This document shows positions 8,001-14,218 of a stretch of DNA of 19,029 nt, in pieces. Below the pieces are notes generated by a model, which did no database searches, was not told the origin of the DNA, and saw only the letters and a program-made list of their open reading frames with translations. Positions within the stretch are counted from its first letter, which is position 1; the number at the start of each line of letters is the position of its first letter. The translations under genes and the position numbers were made by a program. Source of the stretch: JBILVQ01 sp044370375 (GTDB lineage Bacteria; Bacteroidota; Bacteroidia; UBA4408); assembly GCA_044370375.1 (NCBI GenBank), contig JBILVQ010000040.1, forward strand, positions 1 to 19,029, given 5' to 3'.

Positions 8001-11000
8001 CTTTCGTAGCAACCTCCGTAAACCCTGTAATTGATGTTCAGGGTGCAGGAGTTTTTGATGCAGTAATCGAAACATTTGATGCTTGTGGTGGAAACTCTTT
8101 AGGCTGCGTAGATGCAACAGCCACAGGAGGACTTGAGTCTGCTCTTCTCACAGGTTTAACCATTGGTAATACTTATTTCTTCCGTGTTTATGACTGGGAT
8201 TTAGGTATTCCTGCAGATAACTCCTTTACCGTTTGTGTTCATGATTTACCTCTTCCTCCTGTTAATGATGATTGCGCCAATGCAATTATGCTTACTCAGA
8301 CTTTAGATTGTAATCCTACACTGGGTTCTAATTTCCTTGCTACACAATCACAAGCAGGTTGTACTGGAACAGCGAATGATGATGTTTGGTACTCTTTCGT
8401 AGCCACCACCACCAATCCTGTTGTTGAACTGCAGGGAATTGATATTTACGATGGCGTTCTTCAAGTTTTCGATGCTTGCGGTGGAACTTCCCTGGCTTGT
8501 GTTGATGTAACTTTTGGTGGAGGTCTTGAAATTGCTTTCCTAAACGGTCTTGTGGTTGGAAATACTTATTACTTCAGAGTTTACCACTGGTTTGCCACTT
8601 CAGGTAATTTGTCTTTTAACGTTTGTGTTCACGACCTGCCTCCACCACCTGCAAACGATGATTGCGCTAATGCAATTCCTATTACCTGTACCACTGGAAC
8701 CATTACCGGTTCTACGCTACAAGCAACTGCTGATCCGGCTGCCGGATTATGTGTTACCGCTGTTACGGCCCCCGGTATCTGGTATTCATTTGTTGGAAAT
8801 GGGGAAGATGTTGTTGCCAGCCTTTGTGCAGGTACCAACTACGATAGTAAAATAAATATTTACTCAGGCGATTGCAATAACCTTGTGTGTGAAAACGGTA
8901 ATGATGATTTCTGTGCTGGTGCTTCTCAGACCAGTGTAACAACGGTTGCCGGAGTGAATTACTACATCCTGGTTCAAGGCTTTGGCGGTGCTGTTGGGGA
9001 CTTTACCCTCGATTTAACCTTTACTCCGGTTGTGCCTATTATTACTGCTTCTGGACCTGTTGCCTTCTGTCAGGGTGACTCTGTAATGCTAATGAGCGAT
9101 GTTTCTGGCGTTACTTGGAGCAATGGCGTTACAGCAGACATTATTACAGTATTAACAGGTGGTGATTTCTCAATCGCATACACCGATGCTTCCGGTTGTT
9201 CTTCTTTGAGCGATACAACCAACGTTATGACTTATGCTTTACCTGCTGTGCCGGTAATCGTTGCTGCTGGTCCTACAACTTTCTGCGCTGGAGGTTCTGT
9301 AGCTCTTTCGGTGACAAGCAATGATACCATTTTGTGGATGCCGGGAATGGAAACAACCCCTTCCATCATTGCCAATGCATCAGGTAGTTACCAGGTGATG
9401 GTAACCGATTCAAATGGTTGTTCTTCATCTTCTGCTCCTACAGCGGTAGTGGTTAATACAAATCCTGTTGCACCAATTATCACCGCAAATGCATCAACCA
9501 GTATTTGTGAGGGTGGATCCATTTCCATTACTTCTGATGTTGCTGGTGACCTTTTCTGGTCTAATGGTGAAAATACACAAACCATTACCGTAGGTTCATC
9601 CGCTGCTTGCTATGATGTGGTATTTACAGATGTAAATTCTTGTACTGCTGTTTCAAATCAGATTTGCGTAACAGAGCTTCCTGCTCCTGTACCTGTAATA
9701 TCTCCTGCCGGAAATGTAAATATTTGTGGCGGAGGTTCTCTTAACTTGGATGTAACGACTGCAGATACTTATATGTGGTCAACAGCAGAAACAACACAAA
9801 CCATTACTGCAACCACTGCCGGAAGTTATTCTTGTATGGTAACCTATGCCAATGGTTGTTCTGTTTACTCTGACACAACTGTGGTTAACTTCTTCCCTGC
9901 GCCTGCTACTCCGGTAATTACGCCATCCGGTGCAACAACTTTCTGTCAAGGAGGTTCAGTTACACTATCGTCTTCAACTGCCAATGGTTACTCCTGGAGC
10001 TCAACTGAAACCACACAATCTATTGATGTTTTGGTTTCAGGCTCATATGTTGTAACCACAGTGGACGCCAACGGGTGCTCTGCAACTTCACAGCCGGTTA
10101 CCGTTGTTGTAAATGCGCTGCCTGTTGTTAACATTTCTACCAATGGAGCAACTCAATTTTGTCAGGGTGGTTCCGTAACCATTACTTCTTCTATTGCTAC
10201 CGGAAATGTTTGGAGCAACGGTGAAACAACATCCGCCATTGTGGTTAACGCAAGTGGTAATTACTCAACCGTTGTTACAGATGCAAACAATTGTTCAGCA
10301 ACTTCCAGCGTAATTGCAATAACCGTTGACACTGTTTCAACTCCATCTATTTCTTCCAGCGGTCCGCTTTCTATTTGTAATGGTAGCACGGTTGATTTAA
10401 CTGCAAACCCCGGTGCTGCCGGTTTTGCATGGTCAAATGGTGCCACTACCCAAACCATCACAGTTAGTGCTCCAGGTGTTTATTTTGTAACCATCACCGG
10501 TACCAACGGATGTTCTGCAACTTCTCCTTCTGTAACGATTACAGCGGGTTCTGCAAGCACACCTTTCATTATTGTTGGAGGTCCAACCATTATCTGTGAA
10601 GGTGAGTCTGTAACCCTGTTGTCTAGCAGTATTTCAGGTAATACTTGGAACACGGGAGAAACTACAGAATCTATTGAGGTGACTACCACCGGTAATTATT
10701 TTGTGACAGTTTCTGACGCTAATGGCTGTACAGCAACTTCTTCATTGGTTCCTGTAATTGTTAATCCTTTGCCAACAGCCTCCTTTACCTTTAACGCTAA
10801 CGTTGGCGGTGTGGTAACCTTTACAAACACCTCTACCGACTATGTTTCATCTCAATGGAATTTCGGAGATAACACGGCTTGGAGCAACAACACCAACCCT
10901 ACACATACTTATTTGGAAGATGGTGTTTATACTGTAACCTTAACTGTTTTCAACGATTGTGGTTCAATTACCATTAATCAGGTAGTAACTGTTCTGGGTA

Positions 11001-11275
11001 CAGGTGTTGAAGAATTGCCTGAAGGTCAAAGCTTAAGCATTGCTCCAAATCCAAGCAATGGTCAGTTTGCCCTTACTTTCAGCAGTACTACCAACCAAAA
11101 TGTAAACATTTCCCTATTGAATGTTAATGGTCAGGTTATTGCTGAAGATTACCTCGGAAATGTTTCAGGTTCTGTAAAACGTGCTTATGACTATTCTCAG
11201 CTGTCAAAAGGCGTTTACATGATCAGAATTGTTACCAATGAAAATGTAATCACCAGAAGAATCATTCTGGAATAA
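5069..11275 (+). CDS. Giant modular T9SS-secreted surface protein (GEVEDY, FN3-like, PPC-like, Ig-like, PKD domains), probable adhesin
   Basis: 2068 residues, starting at the first of two ATGs, with a signal peptide at 1-27 (ending SSNSFAQ). Order: GEVEDY-type domain 29-168 (GVWVDWNQDGDFDD, GEVEDYTVNV); FN3-like domain 169-266 (VRYKLVSDPTT); PPC-like domain 269-413 (GGTRDTDWFEFTLTQPST); second PPC-like domain 415-543 (NDECANAI, GTANDDVWFSF). The same four modules repeat at 544-1064. Two more NDDCANAI-type modules follow (1065-1194, 1195-1322), then eight ~73-residue Ig-like repeats (1323-1904), a PKD domain (1905-~1979, WNFGDNTAW, PTHTYLEDGVYTVTLTV) and a T9SS type A sorting domain (~1988-2068, IAPNPSNG to ITRRIILE). 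The protein is very poor in Lys/Arg, acidic and rich in regularly spaced Cys, suggesting disulfides and calcium binding. No enzyme domain is visible. By analogy with similar Bacteroidota proteins it is probably a cell-surface or released adhesin. The frame is intact throughout. Confidence 0.92.
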   Translation: MMKNLFNRYLLAFLMVLSIGSSNSFAQYCAAGSDQCDEFVSDVQIGNFSNPSGCGAGGYTNYTALSIDMMQQTDYPFTILNGPPSYFQDKCGVWVDWNQDGDFDDADETIPVLTNPSAGPFTGVIQPPSSSLLGQTRMRIRIMWTGNLSACGNATYGEVEDYTVNVQPAPSCLLATGLNALNVTSSNALLDWDDISTATGGYLVRYKLVSDPTTVSTWANPISTTLSELPINTLAPTSLYEWQVDADCSGSLSGFTFSAQFFTGCVATDCPVGAITENETCGTDNNGGCNMPTPAYVPLACGETFCGTSWATGGTRDTDWFEFTLTQPSTVTWTVDAEFTSLIGFVNASQGCTNPVFFNLSQSLTECGQAVTTDNLPAGTWWVFVSPNVFTGYACGTGKNRYVATLQCTPLAVAANDECANAIALTQNTTCVTTAANVDNATISLNGCVGTANDDVWFSFVATTANVSVDVTGSASFDAVVEVFDACGGNSLGCTDFTLAGETESAYLPGLTIGNTYYVRVYDFGLGIPATTGFDICVYNALVCPAGAITCDEYIADVALNTLTNPTGCGLSGGYSDYMALSTDLAQGQFYPITVTNGTLDWPDDQCGVWVDWNQDGDFDDLGETVTIINTPSVGPYSGLVDVPATALLGATRMRIRIAYTGDLLPCGIADFGEVEDYTINVIPPPACAYPGGILITNTTDTGADIDWSDVATASSYNVRYKLVTDPTTVPTWTAPINTLVSNVSFSGLLPDSQYEVQIETECGAGSTSGFSPSILFTTLPVPCPNTTCPVGALTENEACGADANGGCNMSTPAYVPLACGETVCGTSWASGGTRDTDWFEFTLTQPSTVTWTVDADFPALIGFVDASQGCGTPQFFNLTQTFTECGQAITVDNLAPGTWWVFVSPDVFNGYPCGSGRNNYVANLSCVTLVVADNDECATAMSLTQNATCINVTDSVANATQSLNGCQGTANDDVWFSFVATSVNPVIDVQGAGVFDAVIETFDACGGNSLGCVDATATGGLESALLTGLTIGNTYFFRVYDWDLGIPADNSFTVCVHDLPLPPVNDDCANAIMLTQTLDCNPTLGSNFLATQSQAGCTGTANDDVWYSFVATTTNPVVELQGIDIYDGVLQVFDACGGTSLACVDVTFGGGLEIAFLNGLVVGNTYYFRVYHWFATSGNLSFNVCVHDLPPPPANDDCANAIPITCTTGTITGSTLQATADPAAGLCVTAVTAPGIWYSFVGNGEDVVASLCAGTNYDSKINIYSGDCNNLVCENGNDDFCAGASQTSVTTVAGVNYYILVQGFGGAVGDFTLDLTFTPVVPIITASGPVAFCQGDSVMLMSDVSGVTWSNGVTADIITVLTGGDFSIAYTDASGCSSLSDTTNVMTYALPAVPVIVAAGPTTFCAGGSVALSVTSNDTILWMPGMETTPSIIANASGSYQVMVTDSNGCSSSSAPTAVVVNTNPVAPIITANASTSICEGGSISITSDVAGDLFWSNGENTQTITVGSSAACYDVVFTDVNSCTAVSNQICVTELPAPVPVISPAGNVNICGGGSLNLDVTTADTYMWSTAETTQTITATTAGSYSCMVTYANGCSVYSDTTVVNFFPAPATPVITPSGATTFCQGGSVTLSSSTANGYSWSSTETTQSIDVLVSGSYVVTTVDANGCSATSQPVTVVVNALPVVNISTNGATQFCQGGSVTITSSIATGNVWSNGETTSAIVVNASGNYSTVVTDANNCSATSSVIAITVDTVSTPSISSSGPLSICNGSTVDLTANPGAAGFAWSNGATTQTITVSAPGVYFVTITGTNGCSATSPSVTITAGSASTPFIIVGGPTIICEGESVTLLSSSISGNTWNTGETTESIEVTTTGNYFVTVSDANGCTATSSLVPVIVNPLPTASFTFNANVGGVVTFTNTSTDYVSSQWNFGDNTAWSNNTNPTHTYLEDGVYTVTLTVFNDCGSITINQVVTVLGTGVEELPEGQSLSIAPNPSNGQFALTFSSTTNQNVNISLLNVNGQVIAEDYLGNVSGSVKRAYDYSQLSKGVYMIRIVTNENVITRRIILE
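5153..8260 (+). repeat. In-gene tandem duplication of a ~1.55 kb four-domain unit
   Basis: Unit 1 (5153-6697, residues 29-543) and unit 2 (6698-8260, residues 544-1064) carry the same domains in the same order: GEVEDY, FN3-like, RDTDWFEF-type PPC-like and NDECA-type PPC-like. The two units abut without a linker. Conservation extends to the DNA, for example 6004-6057 against 7561-7614, where only three or so bases differ. It is a duplication in frame inside one gene. Confidence 0.88.
8261..9034 (+). repeat. Third and fourth NDDCANAI-type PPC-like modules
   Basis: Residues 1065-1194 and 1195-1322 are extra copies of the module that ends each large unit. The third keeps GTANDDVWYSFVA, FDACGGTSLAC and GNTYYFRVY, close to the first two copies. 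The fourth is more diverged (GIWYSFVGNGEDV, YSGDCNNLVC, GVNYYILVQGFGG) and resembles a stand-alone bacterial pre-peptidase C-terminal-like domain more closely. All start with an (A/V)NDDCANAI motif. Confidence 0.8.
9035..10780 (+). repeat. Eight tandem ~73-residue Ig-like repeats
   Basis: Repeats begin at residues 1323, 1395, 1469, 1542, 1615, 1687, 1759 and 1832, and the last ends at 1904, so periods are 72-74 residues (about 219 bases). The shared pattern is P-x-I-x(5)-G-x(4)-C-x-G-G-S-V near the start, a central W-S-x-G-E-T-T-Q-x-I, then G-x-Y-x-V-x-V-x-D-x-N-G-C. Each repeat has two conserved Cys and a Trp (Trp replaced or shifted in a few), fitting a disulfide-bonded Ig-like beta sandwich. 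Such arrays act as stalks in surface proteins. Confidence 0.88.
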
Positions 11276-11294
11276 TTAGTAATTCATTTAATTG

Positions 11295-11332
11295 AAAAGA
11301 ACGGGGTTTAAAAGGCCCCGTTCTTTTTTTTT
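11295..11332 (+). terminator. Strong intrinsic terminator after the giant surface protein gene
   Basis: A perfect 12-bp stem (AAAAGAACGGGG at 11295-11306 with CCCCGTTCTTTT at 11316-11327) and a 9-base loop are followed by a T run through 11332. The terminator begins 19 bases after the stop codon at 11275. It isolates the surface-protein unit from pgk. Confidence 0.93.
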
Positions 11333-11336
11333 GCCT

Positions 11337-11344
11337 TATTTTTG
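11337..11344 (+). promoter_or_regulatory. Candidate -7 box of the pgk promoter
   Basis: TATTTTTG fits TAnnTTTG exactly and is followed by C, as is often seen in Bacteroidota. It sits 18 bases before the pgk ATG (11363), giving a very short leader, and only four bases after the T run of the upstream terminator. A -33 TTG is not evident because that position lies in the terminator stem. Confidence 0.45.
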
Positions 11345-11362
11345 CAACTCAATTTTTTTCAA

Positions 11363-12550
11363 ATGGACAAGATTAATTTTTCTCAAAAGAAGGTTTTGGT
11401 ACGGGTGGATTTTAATGTGCCCCTCAATGATCAGTTTGATATTACCGATGATACACGCATCAGAGCCGCCATACCTACGATTCATAAAATTATTGACAAT
11501 GGTGGAAGTGCAATTCTTATGTCTCACCTTGGAAGACCCAAGAATGGTCCTGACAAAAAAAATTCTTTGGTCCATATTGTTAACCATTTATCAGATTTAT
11601 TAAAATTGAAGGTTCAATTTGCAGATGATTGCATTGGACAGTCTGCTATTTCGCTTGCTTCATCCTTGAAACCGGGCGAGGTTTTGTTGTTGGAAAATCT
11701 TCGTTTCTACAAAGAGGAAGAAGGCGGGGATTTGGGTTTTGCCAAAAAACTAGCTTCCCTTGGAAATTATTATATCAATGATGCTTTTGGAACCGCTCAC
11801 CGTGCTCATGCTTCTACCGCGGTAATTGCAGGAGAGTTCAAAGGTGCCTGTGGTTTCGGGTTTGTAATGAATGGTGAATTATCGAGCATTGACAAAGTGT
11901 TAAATAGTGCAGAAAAACCCTTTTGCGCCATCATGGGTGGCTCGAAAGTGTCAGGAAAAATTTTAATCATCAAACAATTGATGGATAAAATCGATCACCT
12001 CATCATTGGAGGCGGAATGATGTACACTTTTGCAAAAGCCATGGGTGGGAAAATTGGAAAATCCCTCGTTGAAGAAGACAAAATGGATTTGGTGCATGAA
12101 ATAATTGAAATGGCGAAGCAAAAAAATGTAAAGTTGCATTTGCCTGTGGATACCGTGATTGCCGATAATTTTTCAAATGATGCGGCAACAGCAATAACAG
12201 CCGTTGGTGAAATTCCTGATGGATGGATGGGAATGGACATAGGACCTGCATCAGCAGAAGCTTTCCGAAAAGTTATTTTAGGGGCCAATACAATCCTCTG
12301 GAACGGACCCATGGGTGTTTTTGAAATGCCCTCGTTCGAAATGGGCACCAAACAAATGGCACTGGCCATTGCTGAAGCAACAAAAAATGGAAGCTATTCT
12401 TTAATTGGTGGAGGCGATTCTGTGGCTGCTATTAATCAATACCATTTGGCTGACCAGGTTAGTTATGTTTCAACCGGTGGAGGTGCACTATTGGAATACA
12501 TTGAGTCTGGTTCACTTCCGGGGGTTGAAGCAGTTAAAAACAATCAGTAA
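11363..12550 (+). CDS. pgk: Phosphoglycerate kinase
   Basis: 395 residues, the usual length for bacterial PGK. The enzyme interconverts 1,3-bisphosphoglycerate + ADP and 3-phosphoglycerate + ATP in glycolysis and gluconeogenesis, in the cytosol. The start is the ATG at 11363 (MDKINFSQKK); an in-frame ATG at 11342 would overlap the candidate -7 box and add seven residues the family lacks. N-domain motifs: RVDFNVPL (14-21), DDTRIRAAIPT (29-39), SHLGRPK (54-60), ENLRF (111-115) and NDAFGTAHRAHAST (139-152), which bind 3-phosphoglycerate. C-domain motifs: GGSKVSGKI (192-200), NGPMGVFE (314-321), GGGDSVAAI (349-357) and STGGGALLE (370-378) for the nucleotide. All key residues are present. A small unknown gene follows after nine bases and is probably co-transcribed. 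Confidence 0.98.
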   Translation: MDKINFSQKKVLVRVDFNVPLNDQFDITDDTRIRAAIPTIHKIIDNGGSAILMSHLGRPKNGPDKKNSLVHIVNHLSDLLKLKVQFADDCIGQSAISLASSLKPGEVLLLENLRFYKEEEGGDLGFAKKLASLGNYYINDAFGTAHRAHASTAVIAGEFKGACGFGFVMNGELSSIDKVLNSAEKPFCAIMGGSKVSGKILIIKQLMDKIDHLIIGGGMMYTFAKAMGGKIGKSLVEEDKMDLVHEIIEMAKQKNVKLHLPVDTVIADNFSNDAATAITAVGEIPDGWMGMDIGPASAEAFRKVILGANTILWNGPMGVFEMPSFEMGTKQMALAIAEATKNGSYSLIGGGDSVAAINQYHLADQVSYVSTGGGALLEYIESGSLPGVEAVKNNQ

Positions 12551-12559
12551 GAAGAAGTT

Positions 12560-12916
12560 ATGGACCCCGATTTTGAGGCACAATGGAACAAGGTTTTAGA
12601 CGAAATTTCTCAACCTTTTGGAGAAAGACTTGAAATAGATGCTGTGCTTTTTTTAATTGGTGTGCAGGAGTTGGGTTTGGGATTCAGGCGGTTTTCAAAG
12701 GATCAAAAACTAGACGTCCTGCACATTGCCATTTGCACCTTGCTCGAACCTTATGGCTACTATGAATTTATTGGCCGTGATGAAGACCAATGGCCCCATT
12801 GGAAACCAACCGAAAAATTACCATACATTAAAGCAATGCAGCAAAACCTGTTGATGAGACAGGCCATTGTCCATTATTTTCAGAAGGATGGTTTTGGCGA
12901 AAAAAACTTGGCTTAG
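12560..12916 (+). CDS. Small cytosolic protein of unknown function downstream of pgk
   Basis: 118 residues, starting with ATG nine bases after the pgk stop. There is no signal peptide or membrane segment. The protein is mixed alpha helical and rich in aromatic and acidic residues. The most distinctive stretches are the EIDAVLFLIGVQELG helix (residues ~25-39), KLDVLHIAICTLLEPYGYYE (~50-69) and RDEDQWPHWKPTEKLPY (~73-89). I believe similar short proteins occur in other Bacteroidota but know no function, and I see no metal-binding or nucleotide-binding motif. Intact codon structure, position in an operon-like arrangement with pgk and absence of a competing frame support it as a real gene. Its last four bases overlap the end of the convergent lipoprotein gene. 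Confidence 0.8.
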   Translation: MDPDFEAQWNKVLDEISQPFGERLEIDAVLFLIGVQELGLGFRRFSKDQKLDVLHIAICTLLEPYGYYEFIGRDEDQWPHWKPTEKLPYIKAMQQNLLMRQAIVHYFQKDGFGEKNLA

Positions 12917-13281
12917 TTTTTATCCATTATTACAGTCAGTTGGGCCGTTTCATCCGGAATAATGTGGATGTTCTCGTTGGGAGCCGTATAGCCAATCTTT
13001 TCAACTTTCACTTTTAAAATCATTTCAAGTTCAAACTCATGGTAGGTGTTACCATTAACATCAGTTGTTTGAAGATCAGAAACATCTCCCGGAGGCTGAT
13101 TGTCTTTTGAGGTTAATTCTACTTTAGCATTTGAAATAGGCTGCTTGAGAGAATCTAATACCGTAATAACGGCTTTTCCCGGCCCCGGGTCTTTACAACC
13201 TGTAAGTGGTGAAAATAATATTGAAAACACCATCGCTCCAATGGAAAGAAGCAGTATTTTTGAAATCGATTTTAGGCGCAT
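12913..13281 (-). CDS. Small lipoprotein with Ig-like / carboxypeptidase-regulatory-like domain
   Basis: 122 residues. The N-terminus is a lipoprotein signal (MRLKSISKILLLSIGAMVFS, then lipobox LTGC with Cys29), so the ~94-residue mature protein should be lipid-anchored in the envelope. The mature part (AVITVLDSLKQPISNAKVEL ... TTDVNGNTYHEFEL ... VKVEKIGYT) has the look of a carboxypeptidase-regulatory-like or CNA-B beta sandwich: a variable 'x-V-x-D-s-x-x-x-P-i-x-x-A-x-V-x-L' opening and a 'T-D-x-x-G' turn. Such domains are often accessory or binding modules; no specific partner can be read. It is transcribed alone, convergent with the pgk-linked gene (four bases shared: TTAG) and divergent from the cyclophilin gene 51 bases away. 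Confidence 0.82.
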   Translation of the reverse strand: MRLKSISKILLLSIGAMVFSILFSPLTGCKDPGPGKAVITVLDSLKQPISNAKVELTSKDNQPPGDVSDLQTTDVNGNTYHEFELEMILKVKVEKIGYTAPNENIHIIPDETAQLTVIMDKN

Positions 13282-13332
13282 TGATTTTTTTTGCAGGTCC
13301 CTGTTGCCGTAAAATTATAAAAAAGTTCTGAT

Positions 13333-14217
13333 ATGAAGAAAAAAAGCAGTTTTTTGGGTGGTAAACCCTTTAATTTTTGCAGTGTTAGGCAGTTTTTTCC
13401 TTTGTTTTTATTGGCTTTTCTCTTGTTTTCCCAAACCGGCTGGGCAGCAAAAGACACTTTGGTGGTAATTAAAACGGACTTTGGAACCATGAAAGTGAAG
13501 CTTTACAAAGAAACACCCAATCATCGGCATAACTTCATCAAACTAGCATCAACAGGATTTTATGATAGCTTGCTTTTTCACAGGGTTATAAAAAATTTTA
13601 TGATCCAAGGCGGGGATCCTAATTCTAAAAGAGCCAATGACTCCCAGCCCCTTGGAAATGGCGAGATTGGTTATACGCTTCCTCCGGAATTCAATCCCTC
13701 TTTATTTCACAAAAAAGGAGCCCTTTCTGCGGCGCGATTGGGTGATGATGTAAACCCTGAAAAAAATTCTTCCGGCTGTCAGTTTTATATTGTTCAAGGT
13801 AGGACTTTTACCGAACAGGATTTGATTAGTCAAGAATCAAGAATAAATATGCAAAACCGCCAGTCTTTATTCATGAAACTAATTATGCTGCCCGAGAACC
13901 AAAATCTAAAAAGTAGATTCGTGGCAGCACAAACTTCGCAAAACAAAGATAGCCTGATTGCACTTTCTCAAATTGCCGAGGCCATGGTGGCTAAACAGGC
14001 AGCGGGTATTCCGCCATTTAAGTTTTCTGCTGCACAAATTGAAGCCTATAAATTTTTGGGAGGTGCTCCGCATCTCGATGGCGGATACACTGTTTTTGGT
14101 GAGGTTATAGAAGGTCTTGATGTAATTGACAGAATTGCGGAAGTTGAAAAAAAAGGTGAACGACCGGCTTCAAATGTCAGAATGTACGTTACCATTGAAA
14201 TTGTGGAGGAAAAGTAA
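13333..14217 (+). CDS. Exported cyclophilin-type peptidyl-prolyl isomerase with a large insertion
   Basis: 294 residues, much longer than a minimal bacterial cyclophilin (~165-190). The N-terminus has a long basic n-region and a hydrophobic core (FFPLFLLAFLLFSQTGWAA), so it is predicted to be exported to the periplasm. The cyclophilin fold runs from LVVIKTDFGTMKVKLY (~43-58) to the end. Active-site equivalents of human CypA: Arg84 and Phe89 (FHRVIKNFMIQGGD), Gln92, Gln150 (GCQFYIV, with Tyr152 in place of Phe113) and His247 (HLDGGYTVFGEV). About 85 residues (~160-244), rich in Gln, Ser, Ala and Leu and probably helical, are inserted where CypA has the short loop carrying Trp121, so that Trp is absent. 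Related Bacteroidota cyclophilins can carry such a segment. It likely helps fold exported proteins. The pheS start follows one base after the stop. Confidence 0.9.
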   Translation: MKKKSSFLGGKPFNFCSVRQFFPLFLLAFLLFSQTGWAAKDTLVVIKTDFGTMKVKLYKETPNHRHNFIKLASTGFYDSLLFHRVIKNFMIQGGDPNSKRANDSQPLGNGEIGYTLPPEFNPSLFHKKGALSAARLGDDVNPEKNSSGCQFYIVQGRTFTEQDLISQESRINMQNRQSLFMKLIMLPENQNLKSRFVAAQTSQNKDSLIALSQIAEAMVAKQAAGIPPFKFSAAQIEAYKFLGGAPHLDGGYTVFGEVIEGLDVIDRIAEVEKKGERPASNVRMYVTIEIVEEK

Positions 14218-14218
14218 A

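Noticed and set aside
9035..10780. CRISPR-like periodicity
   Set aside because: The ~219-base period is codon-level protein repetition in one open frame, without identical short repeats or spacers.
11995..12369. 124-codon minus-strand frame inside pgk
   Set aside because: It lies wholly antisense to an unambiguous pgk and has no independent support.
14126..14218. Upstream extension of pheS
   Set aside because: The 31 extra codons lie in another frame of the cyclophilin gene and do not resemble PheS; the ATG at 14219 fits family length.
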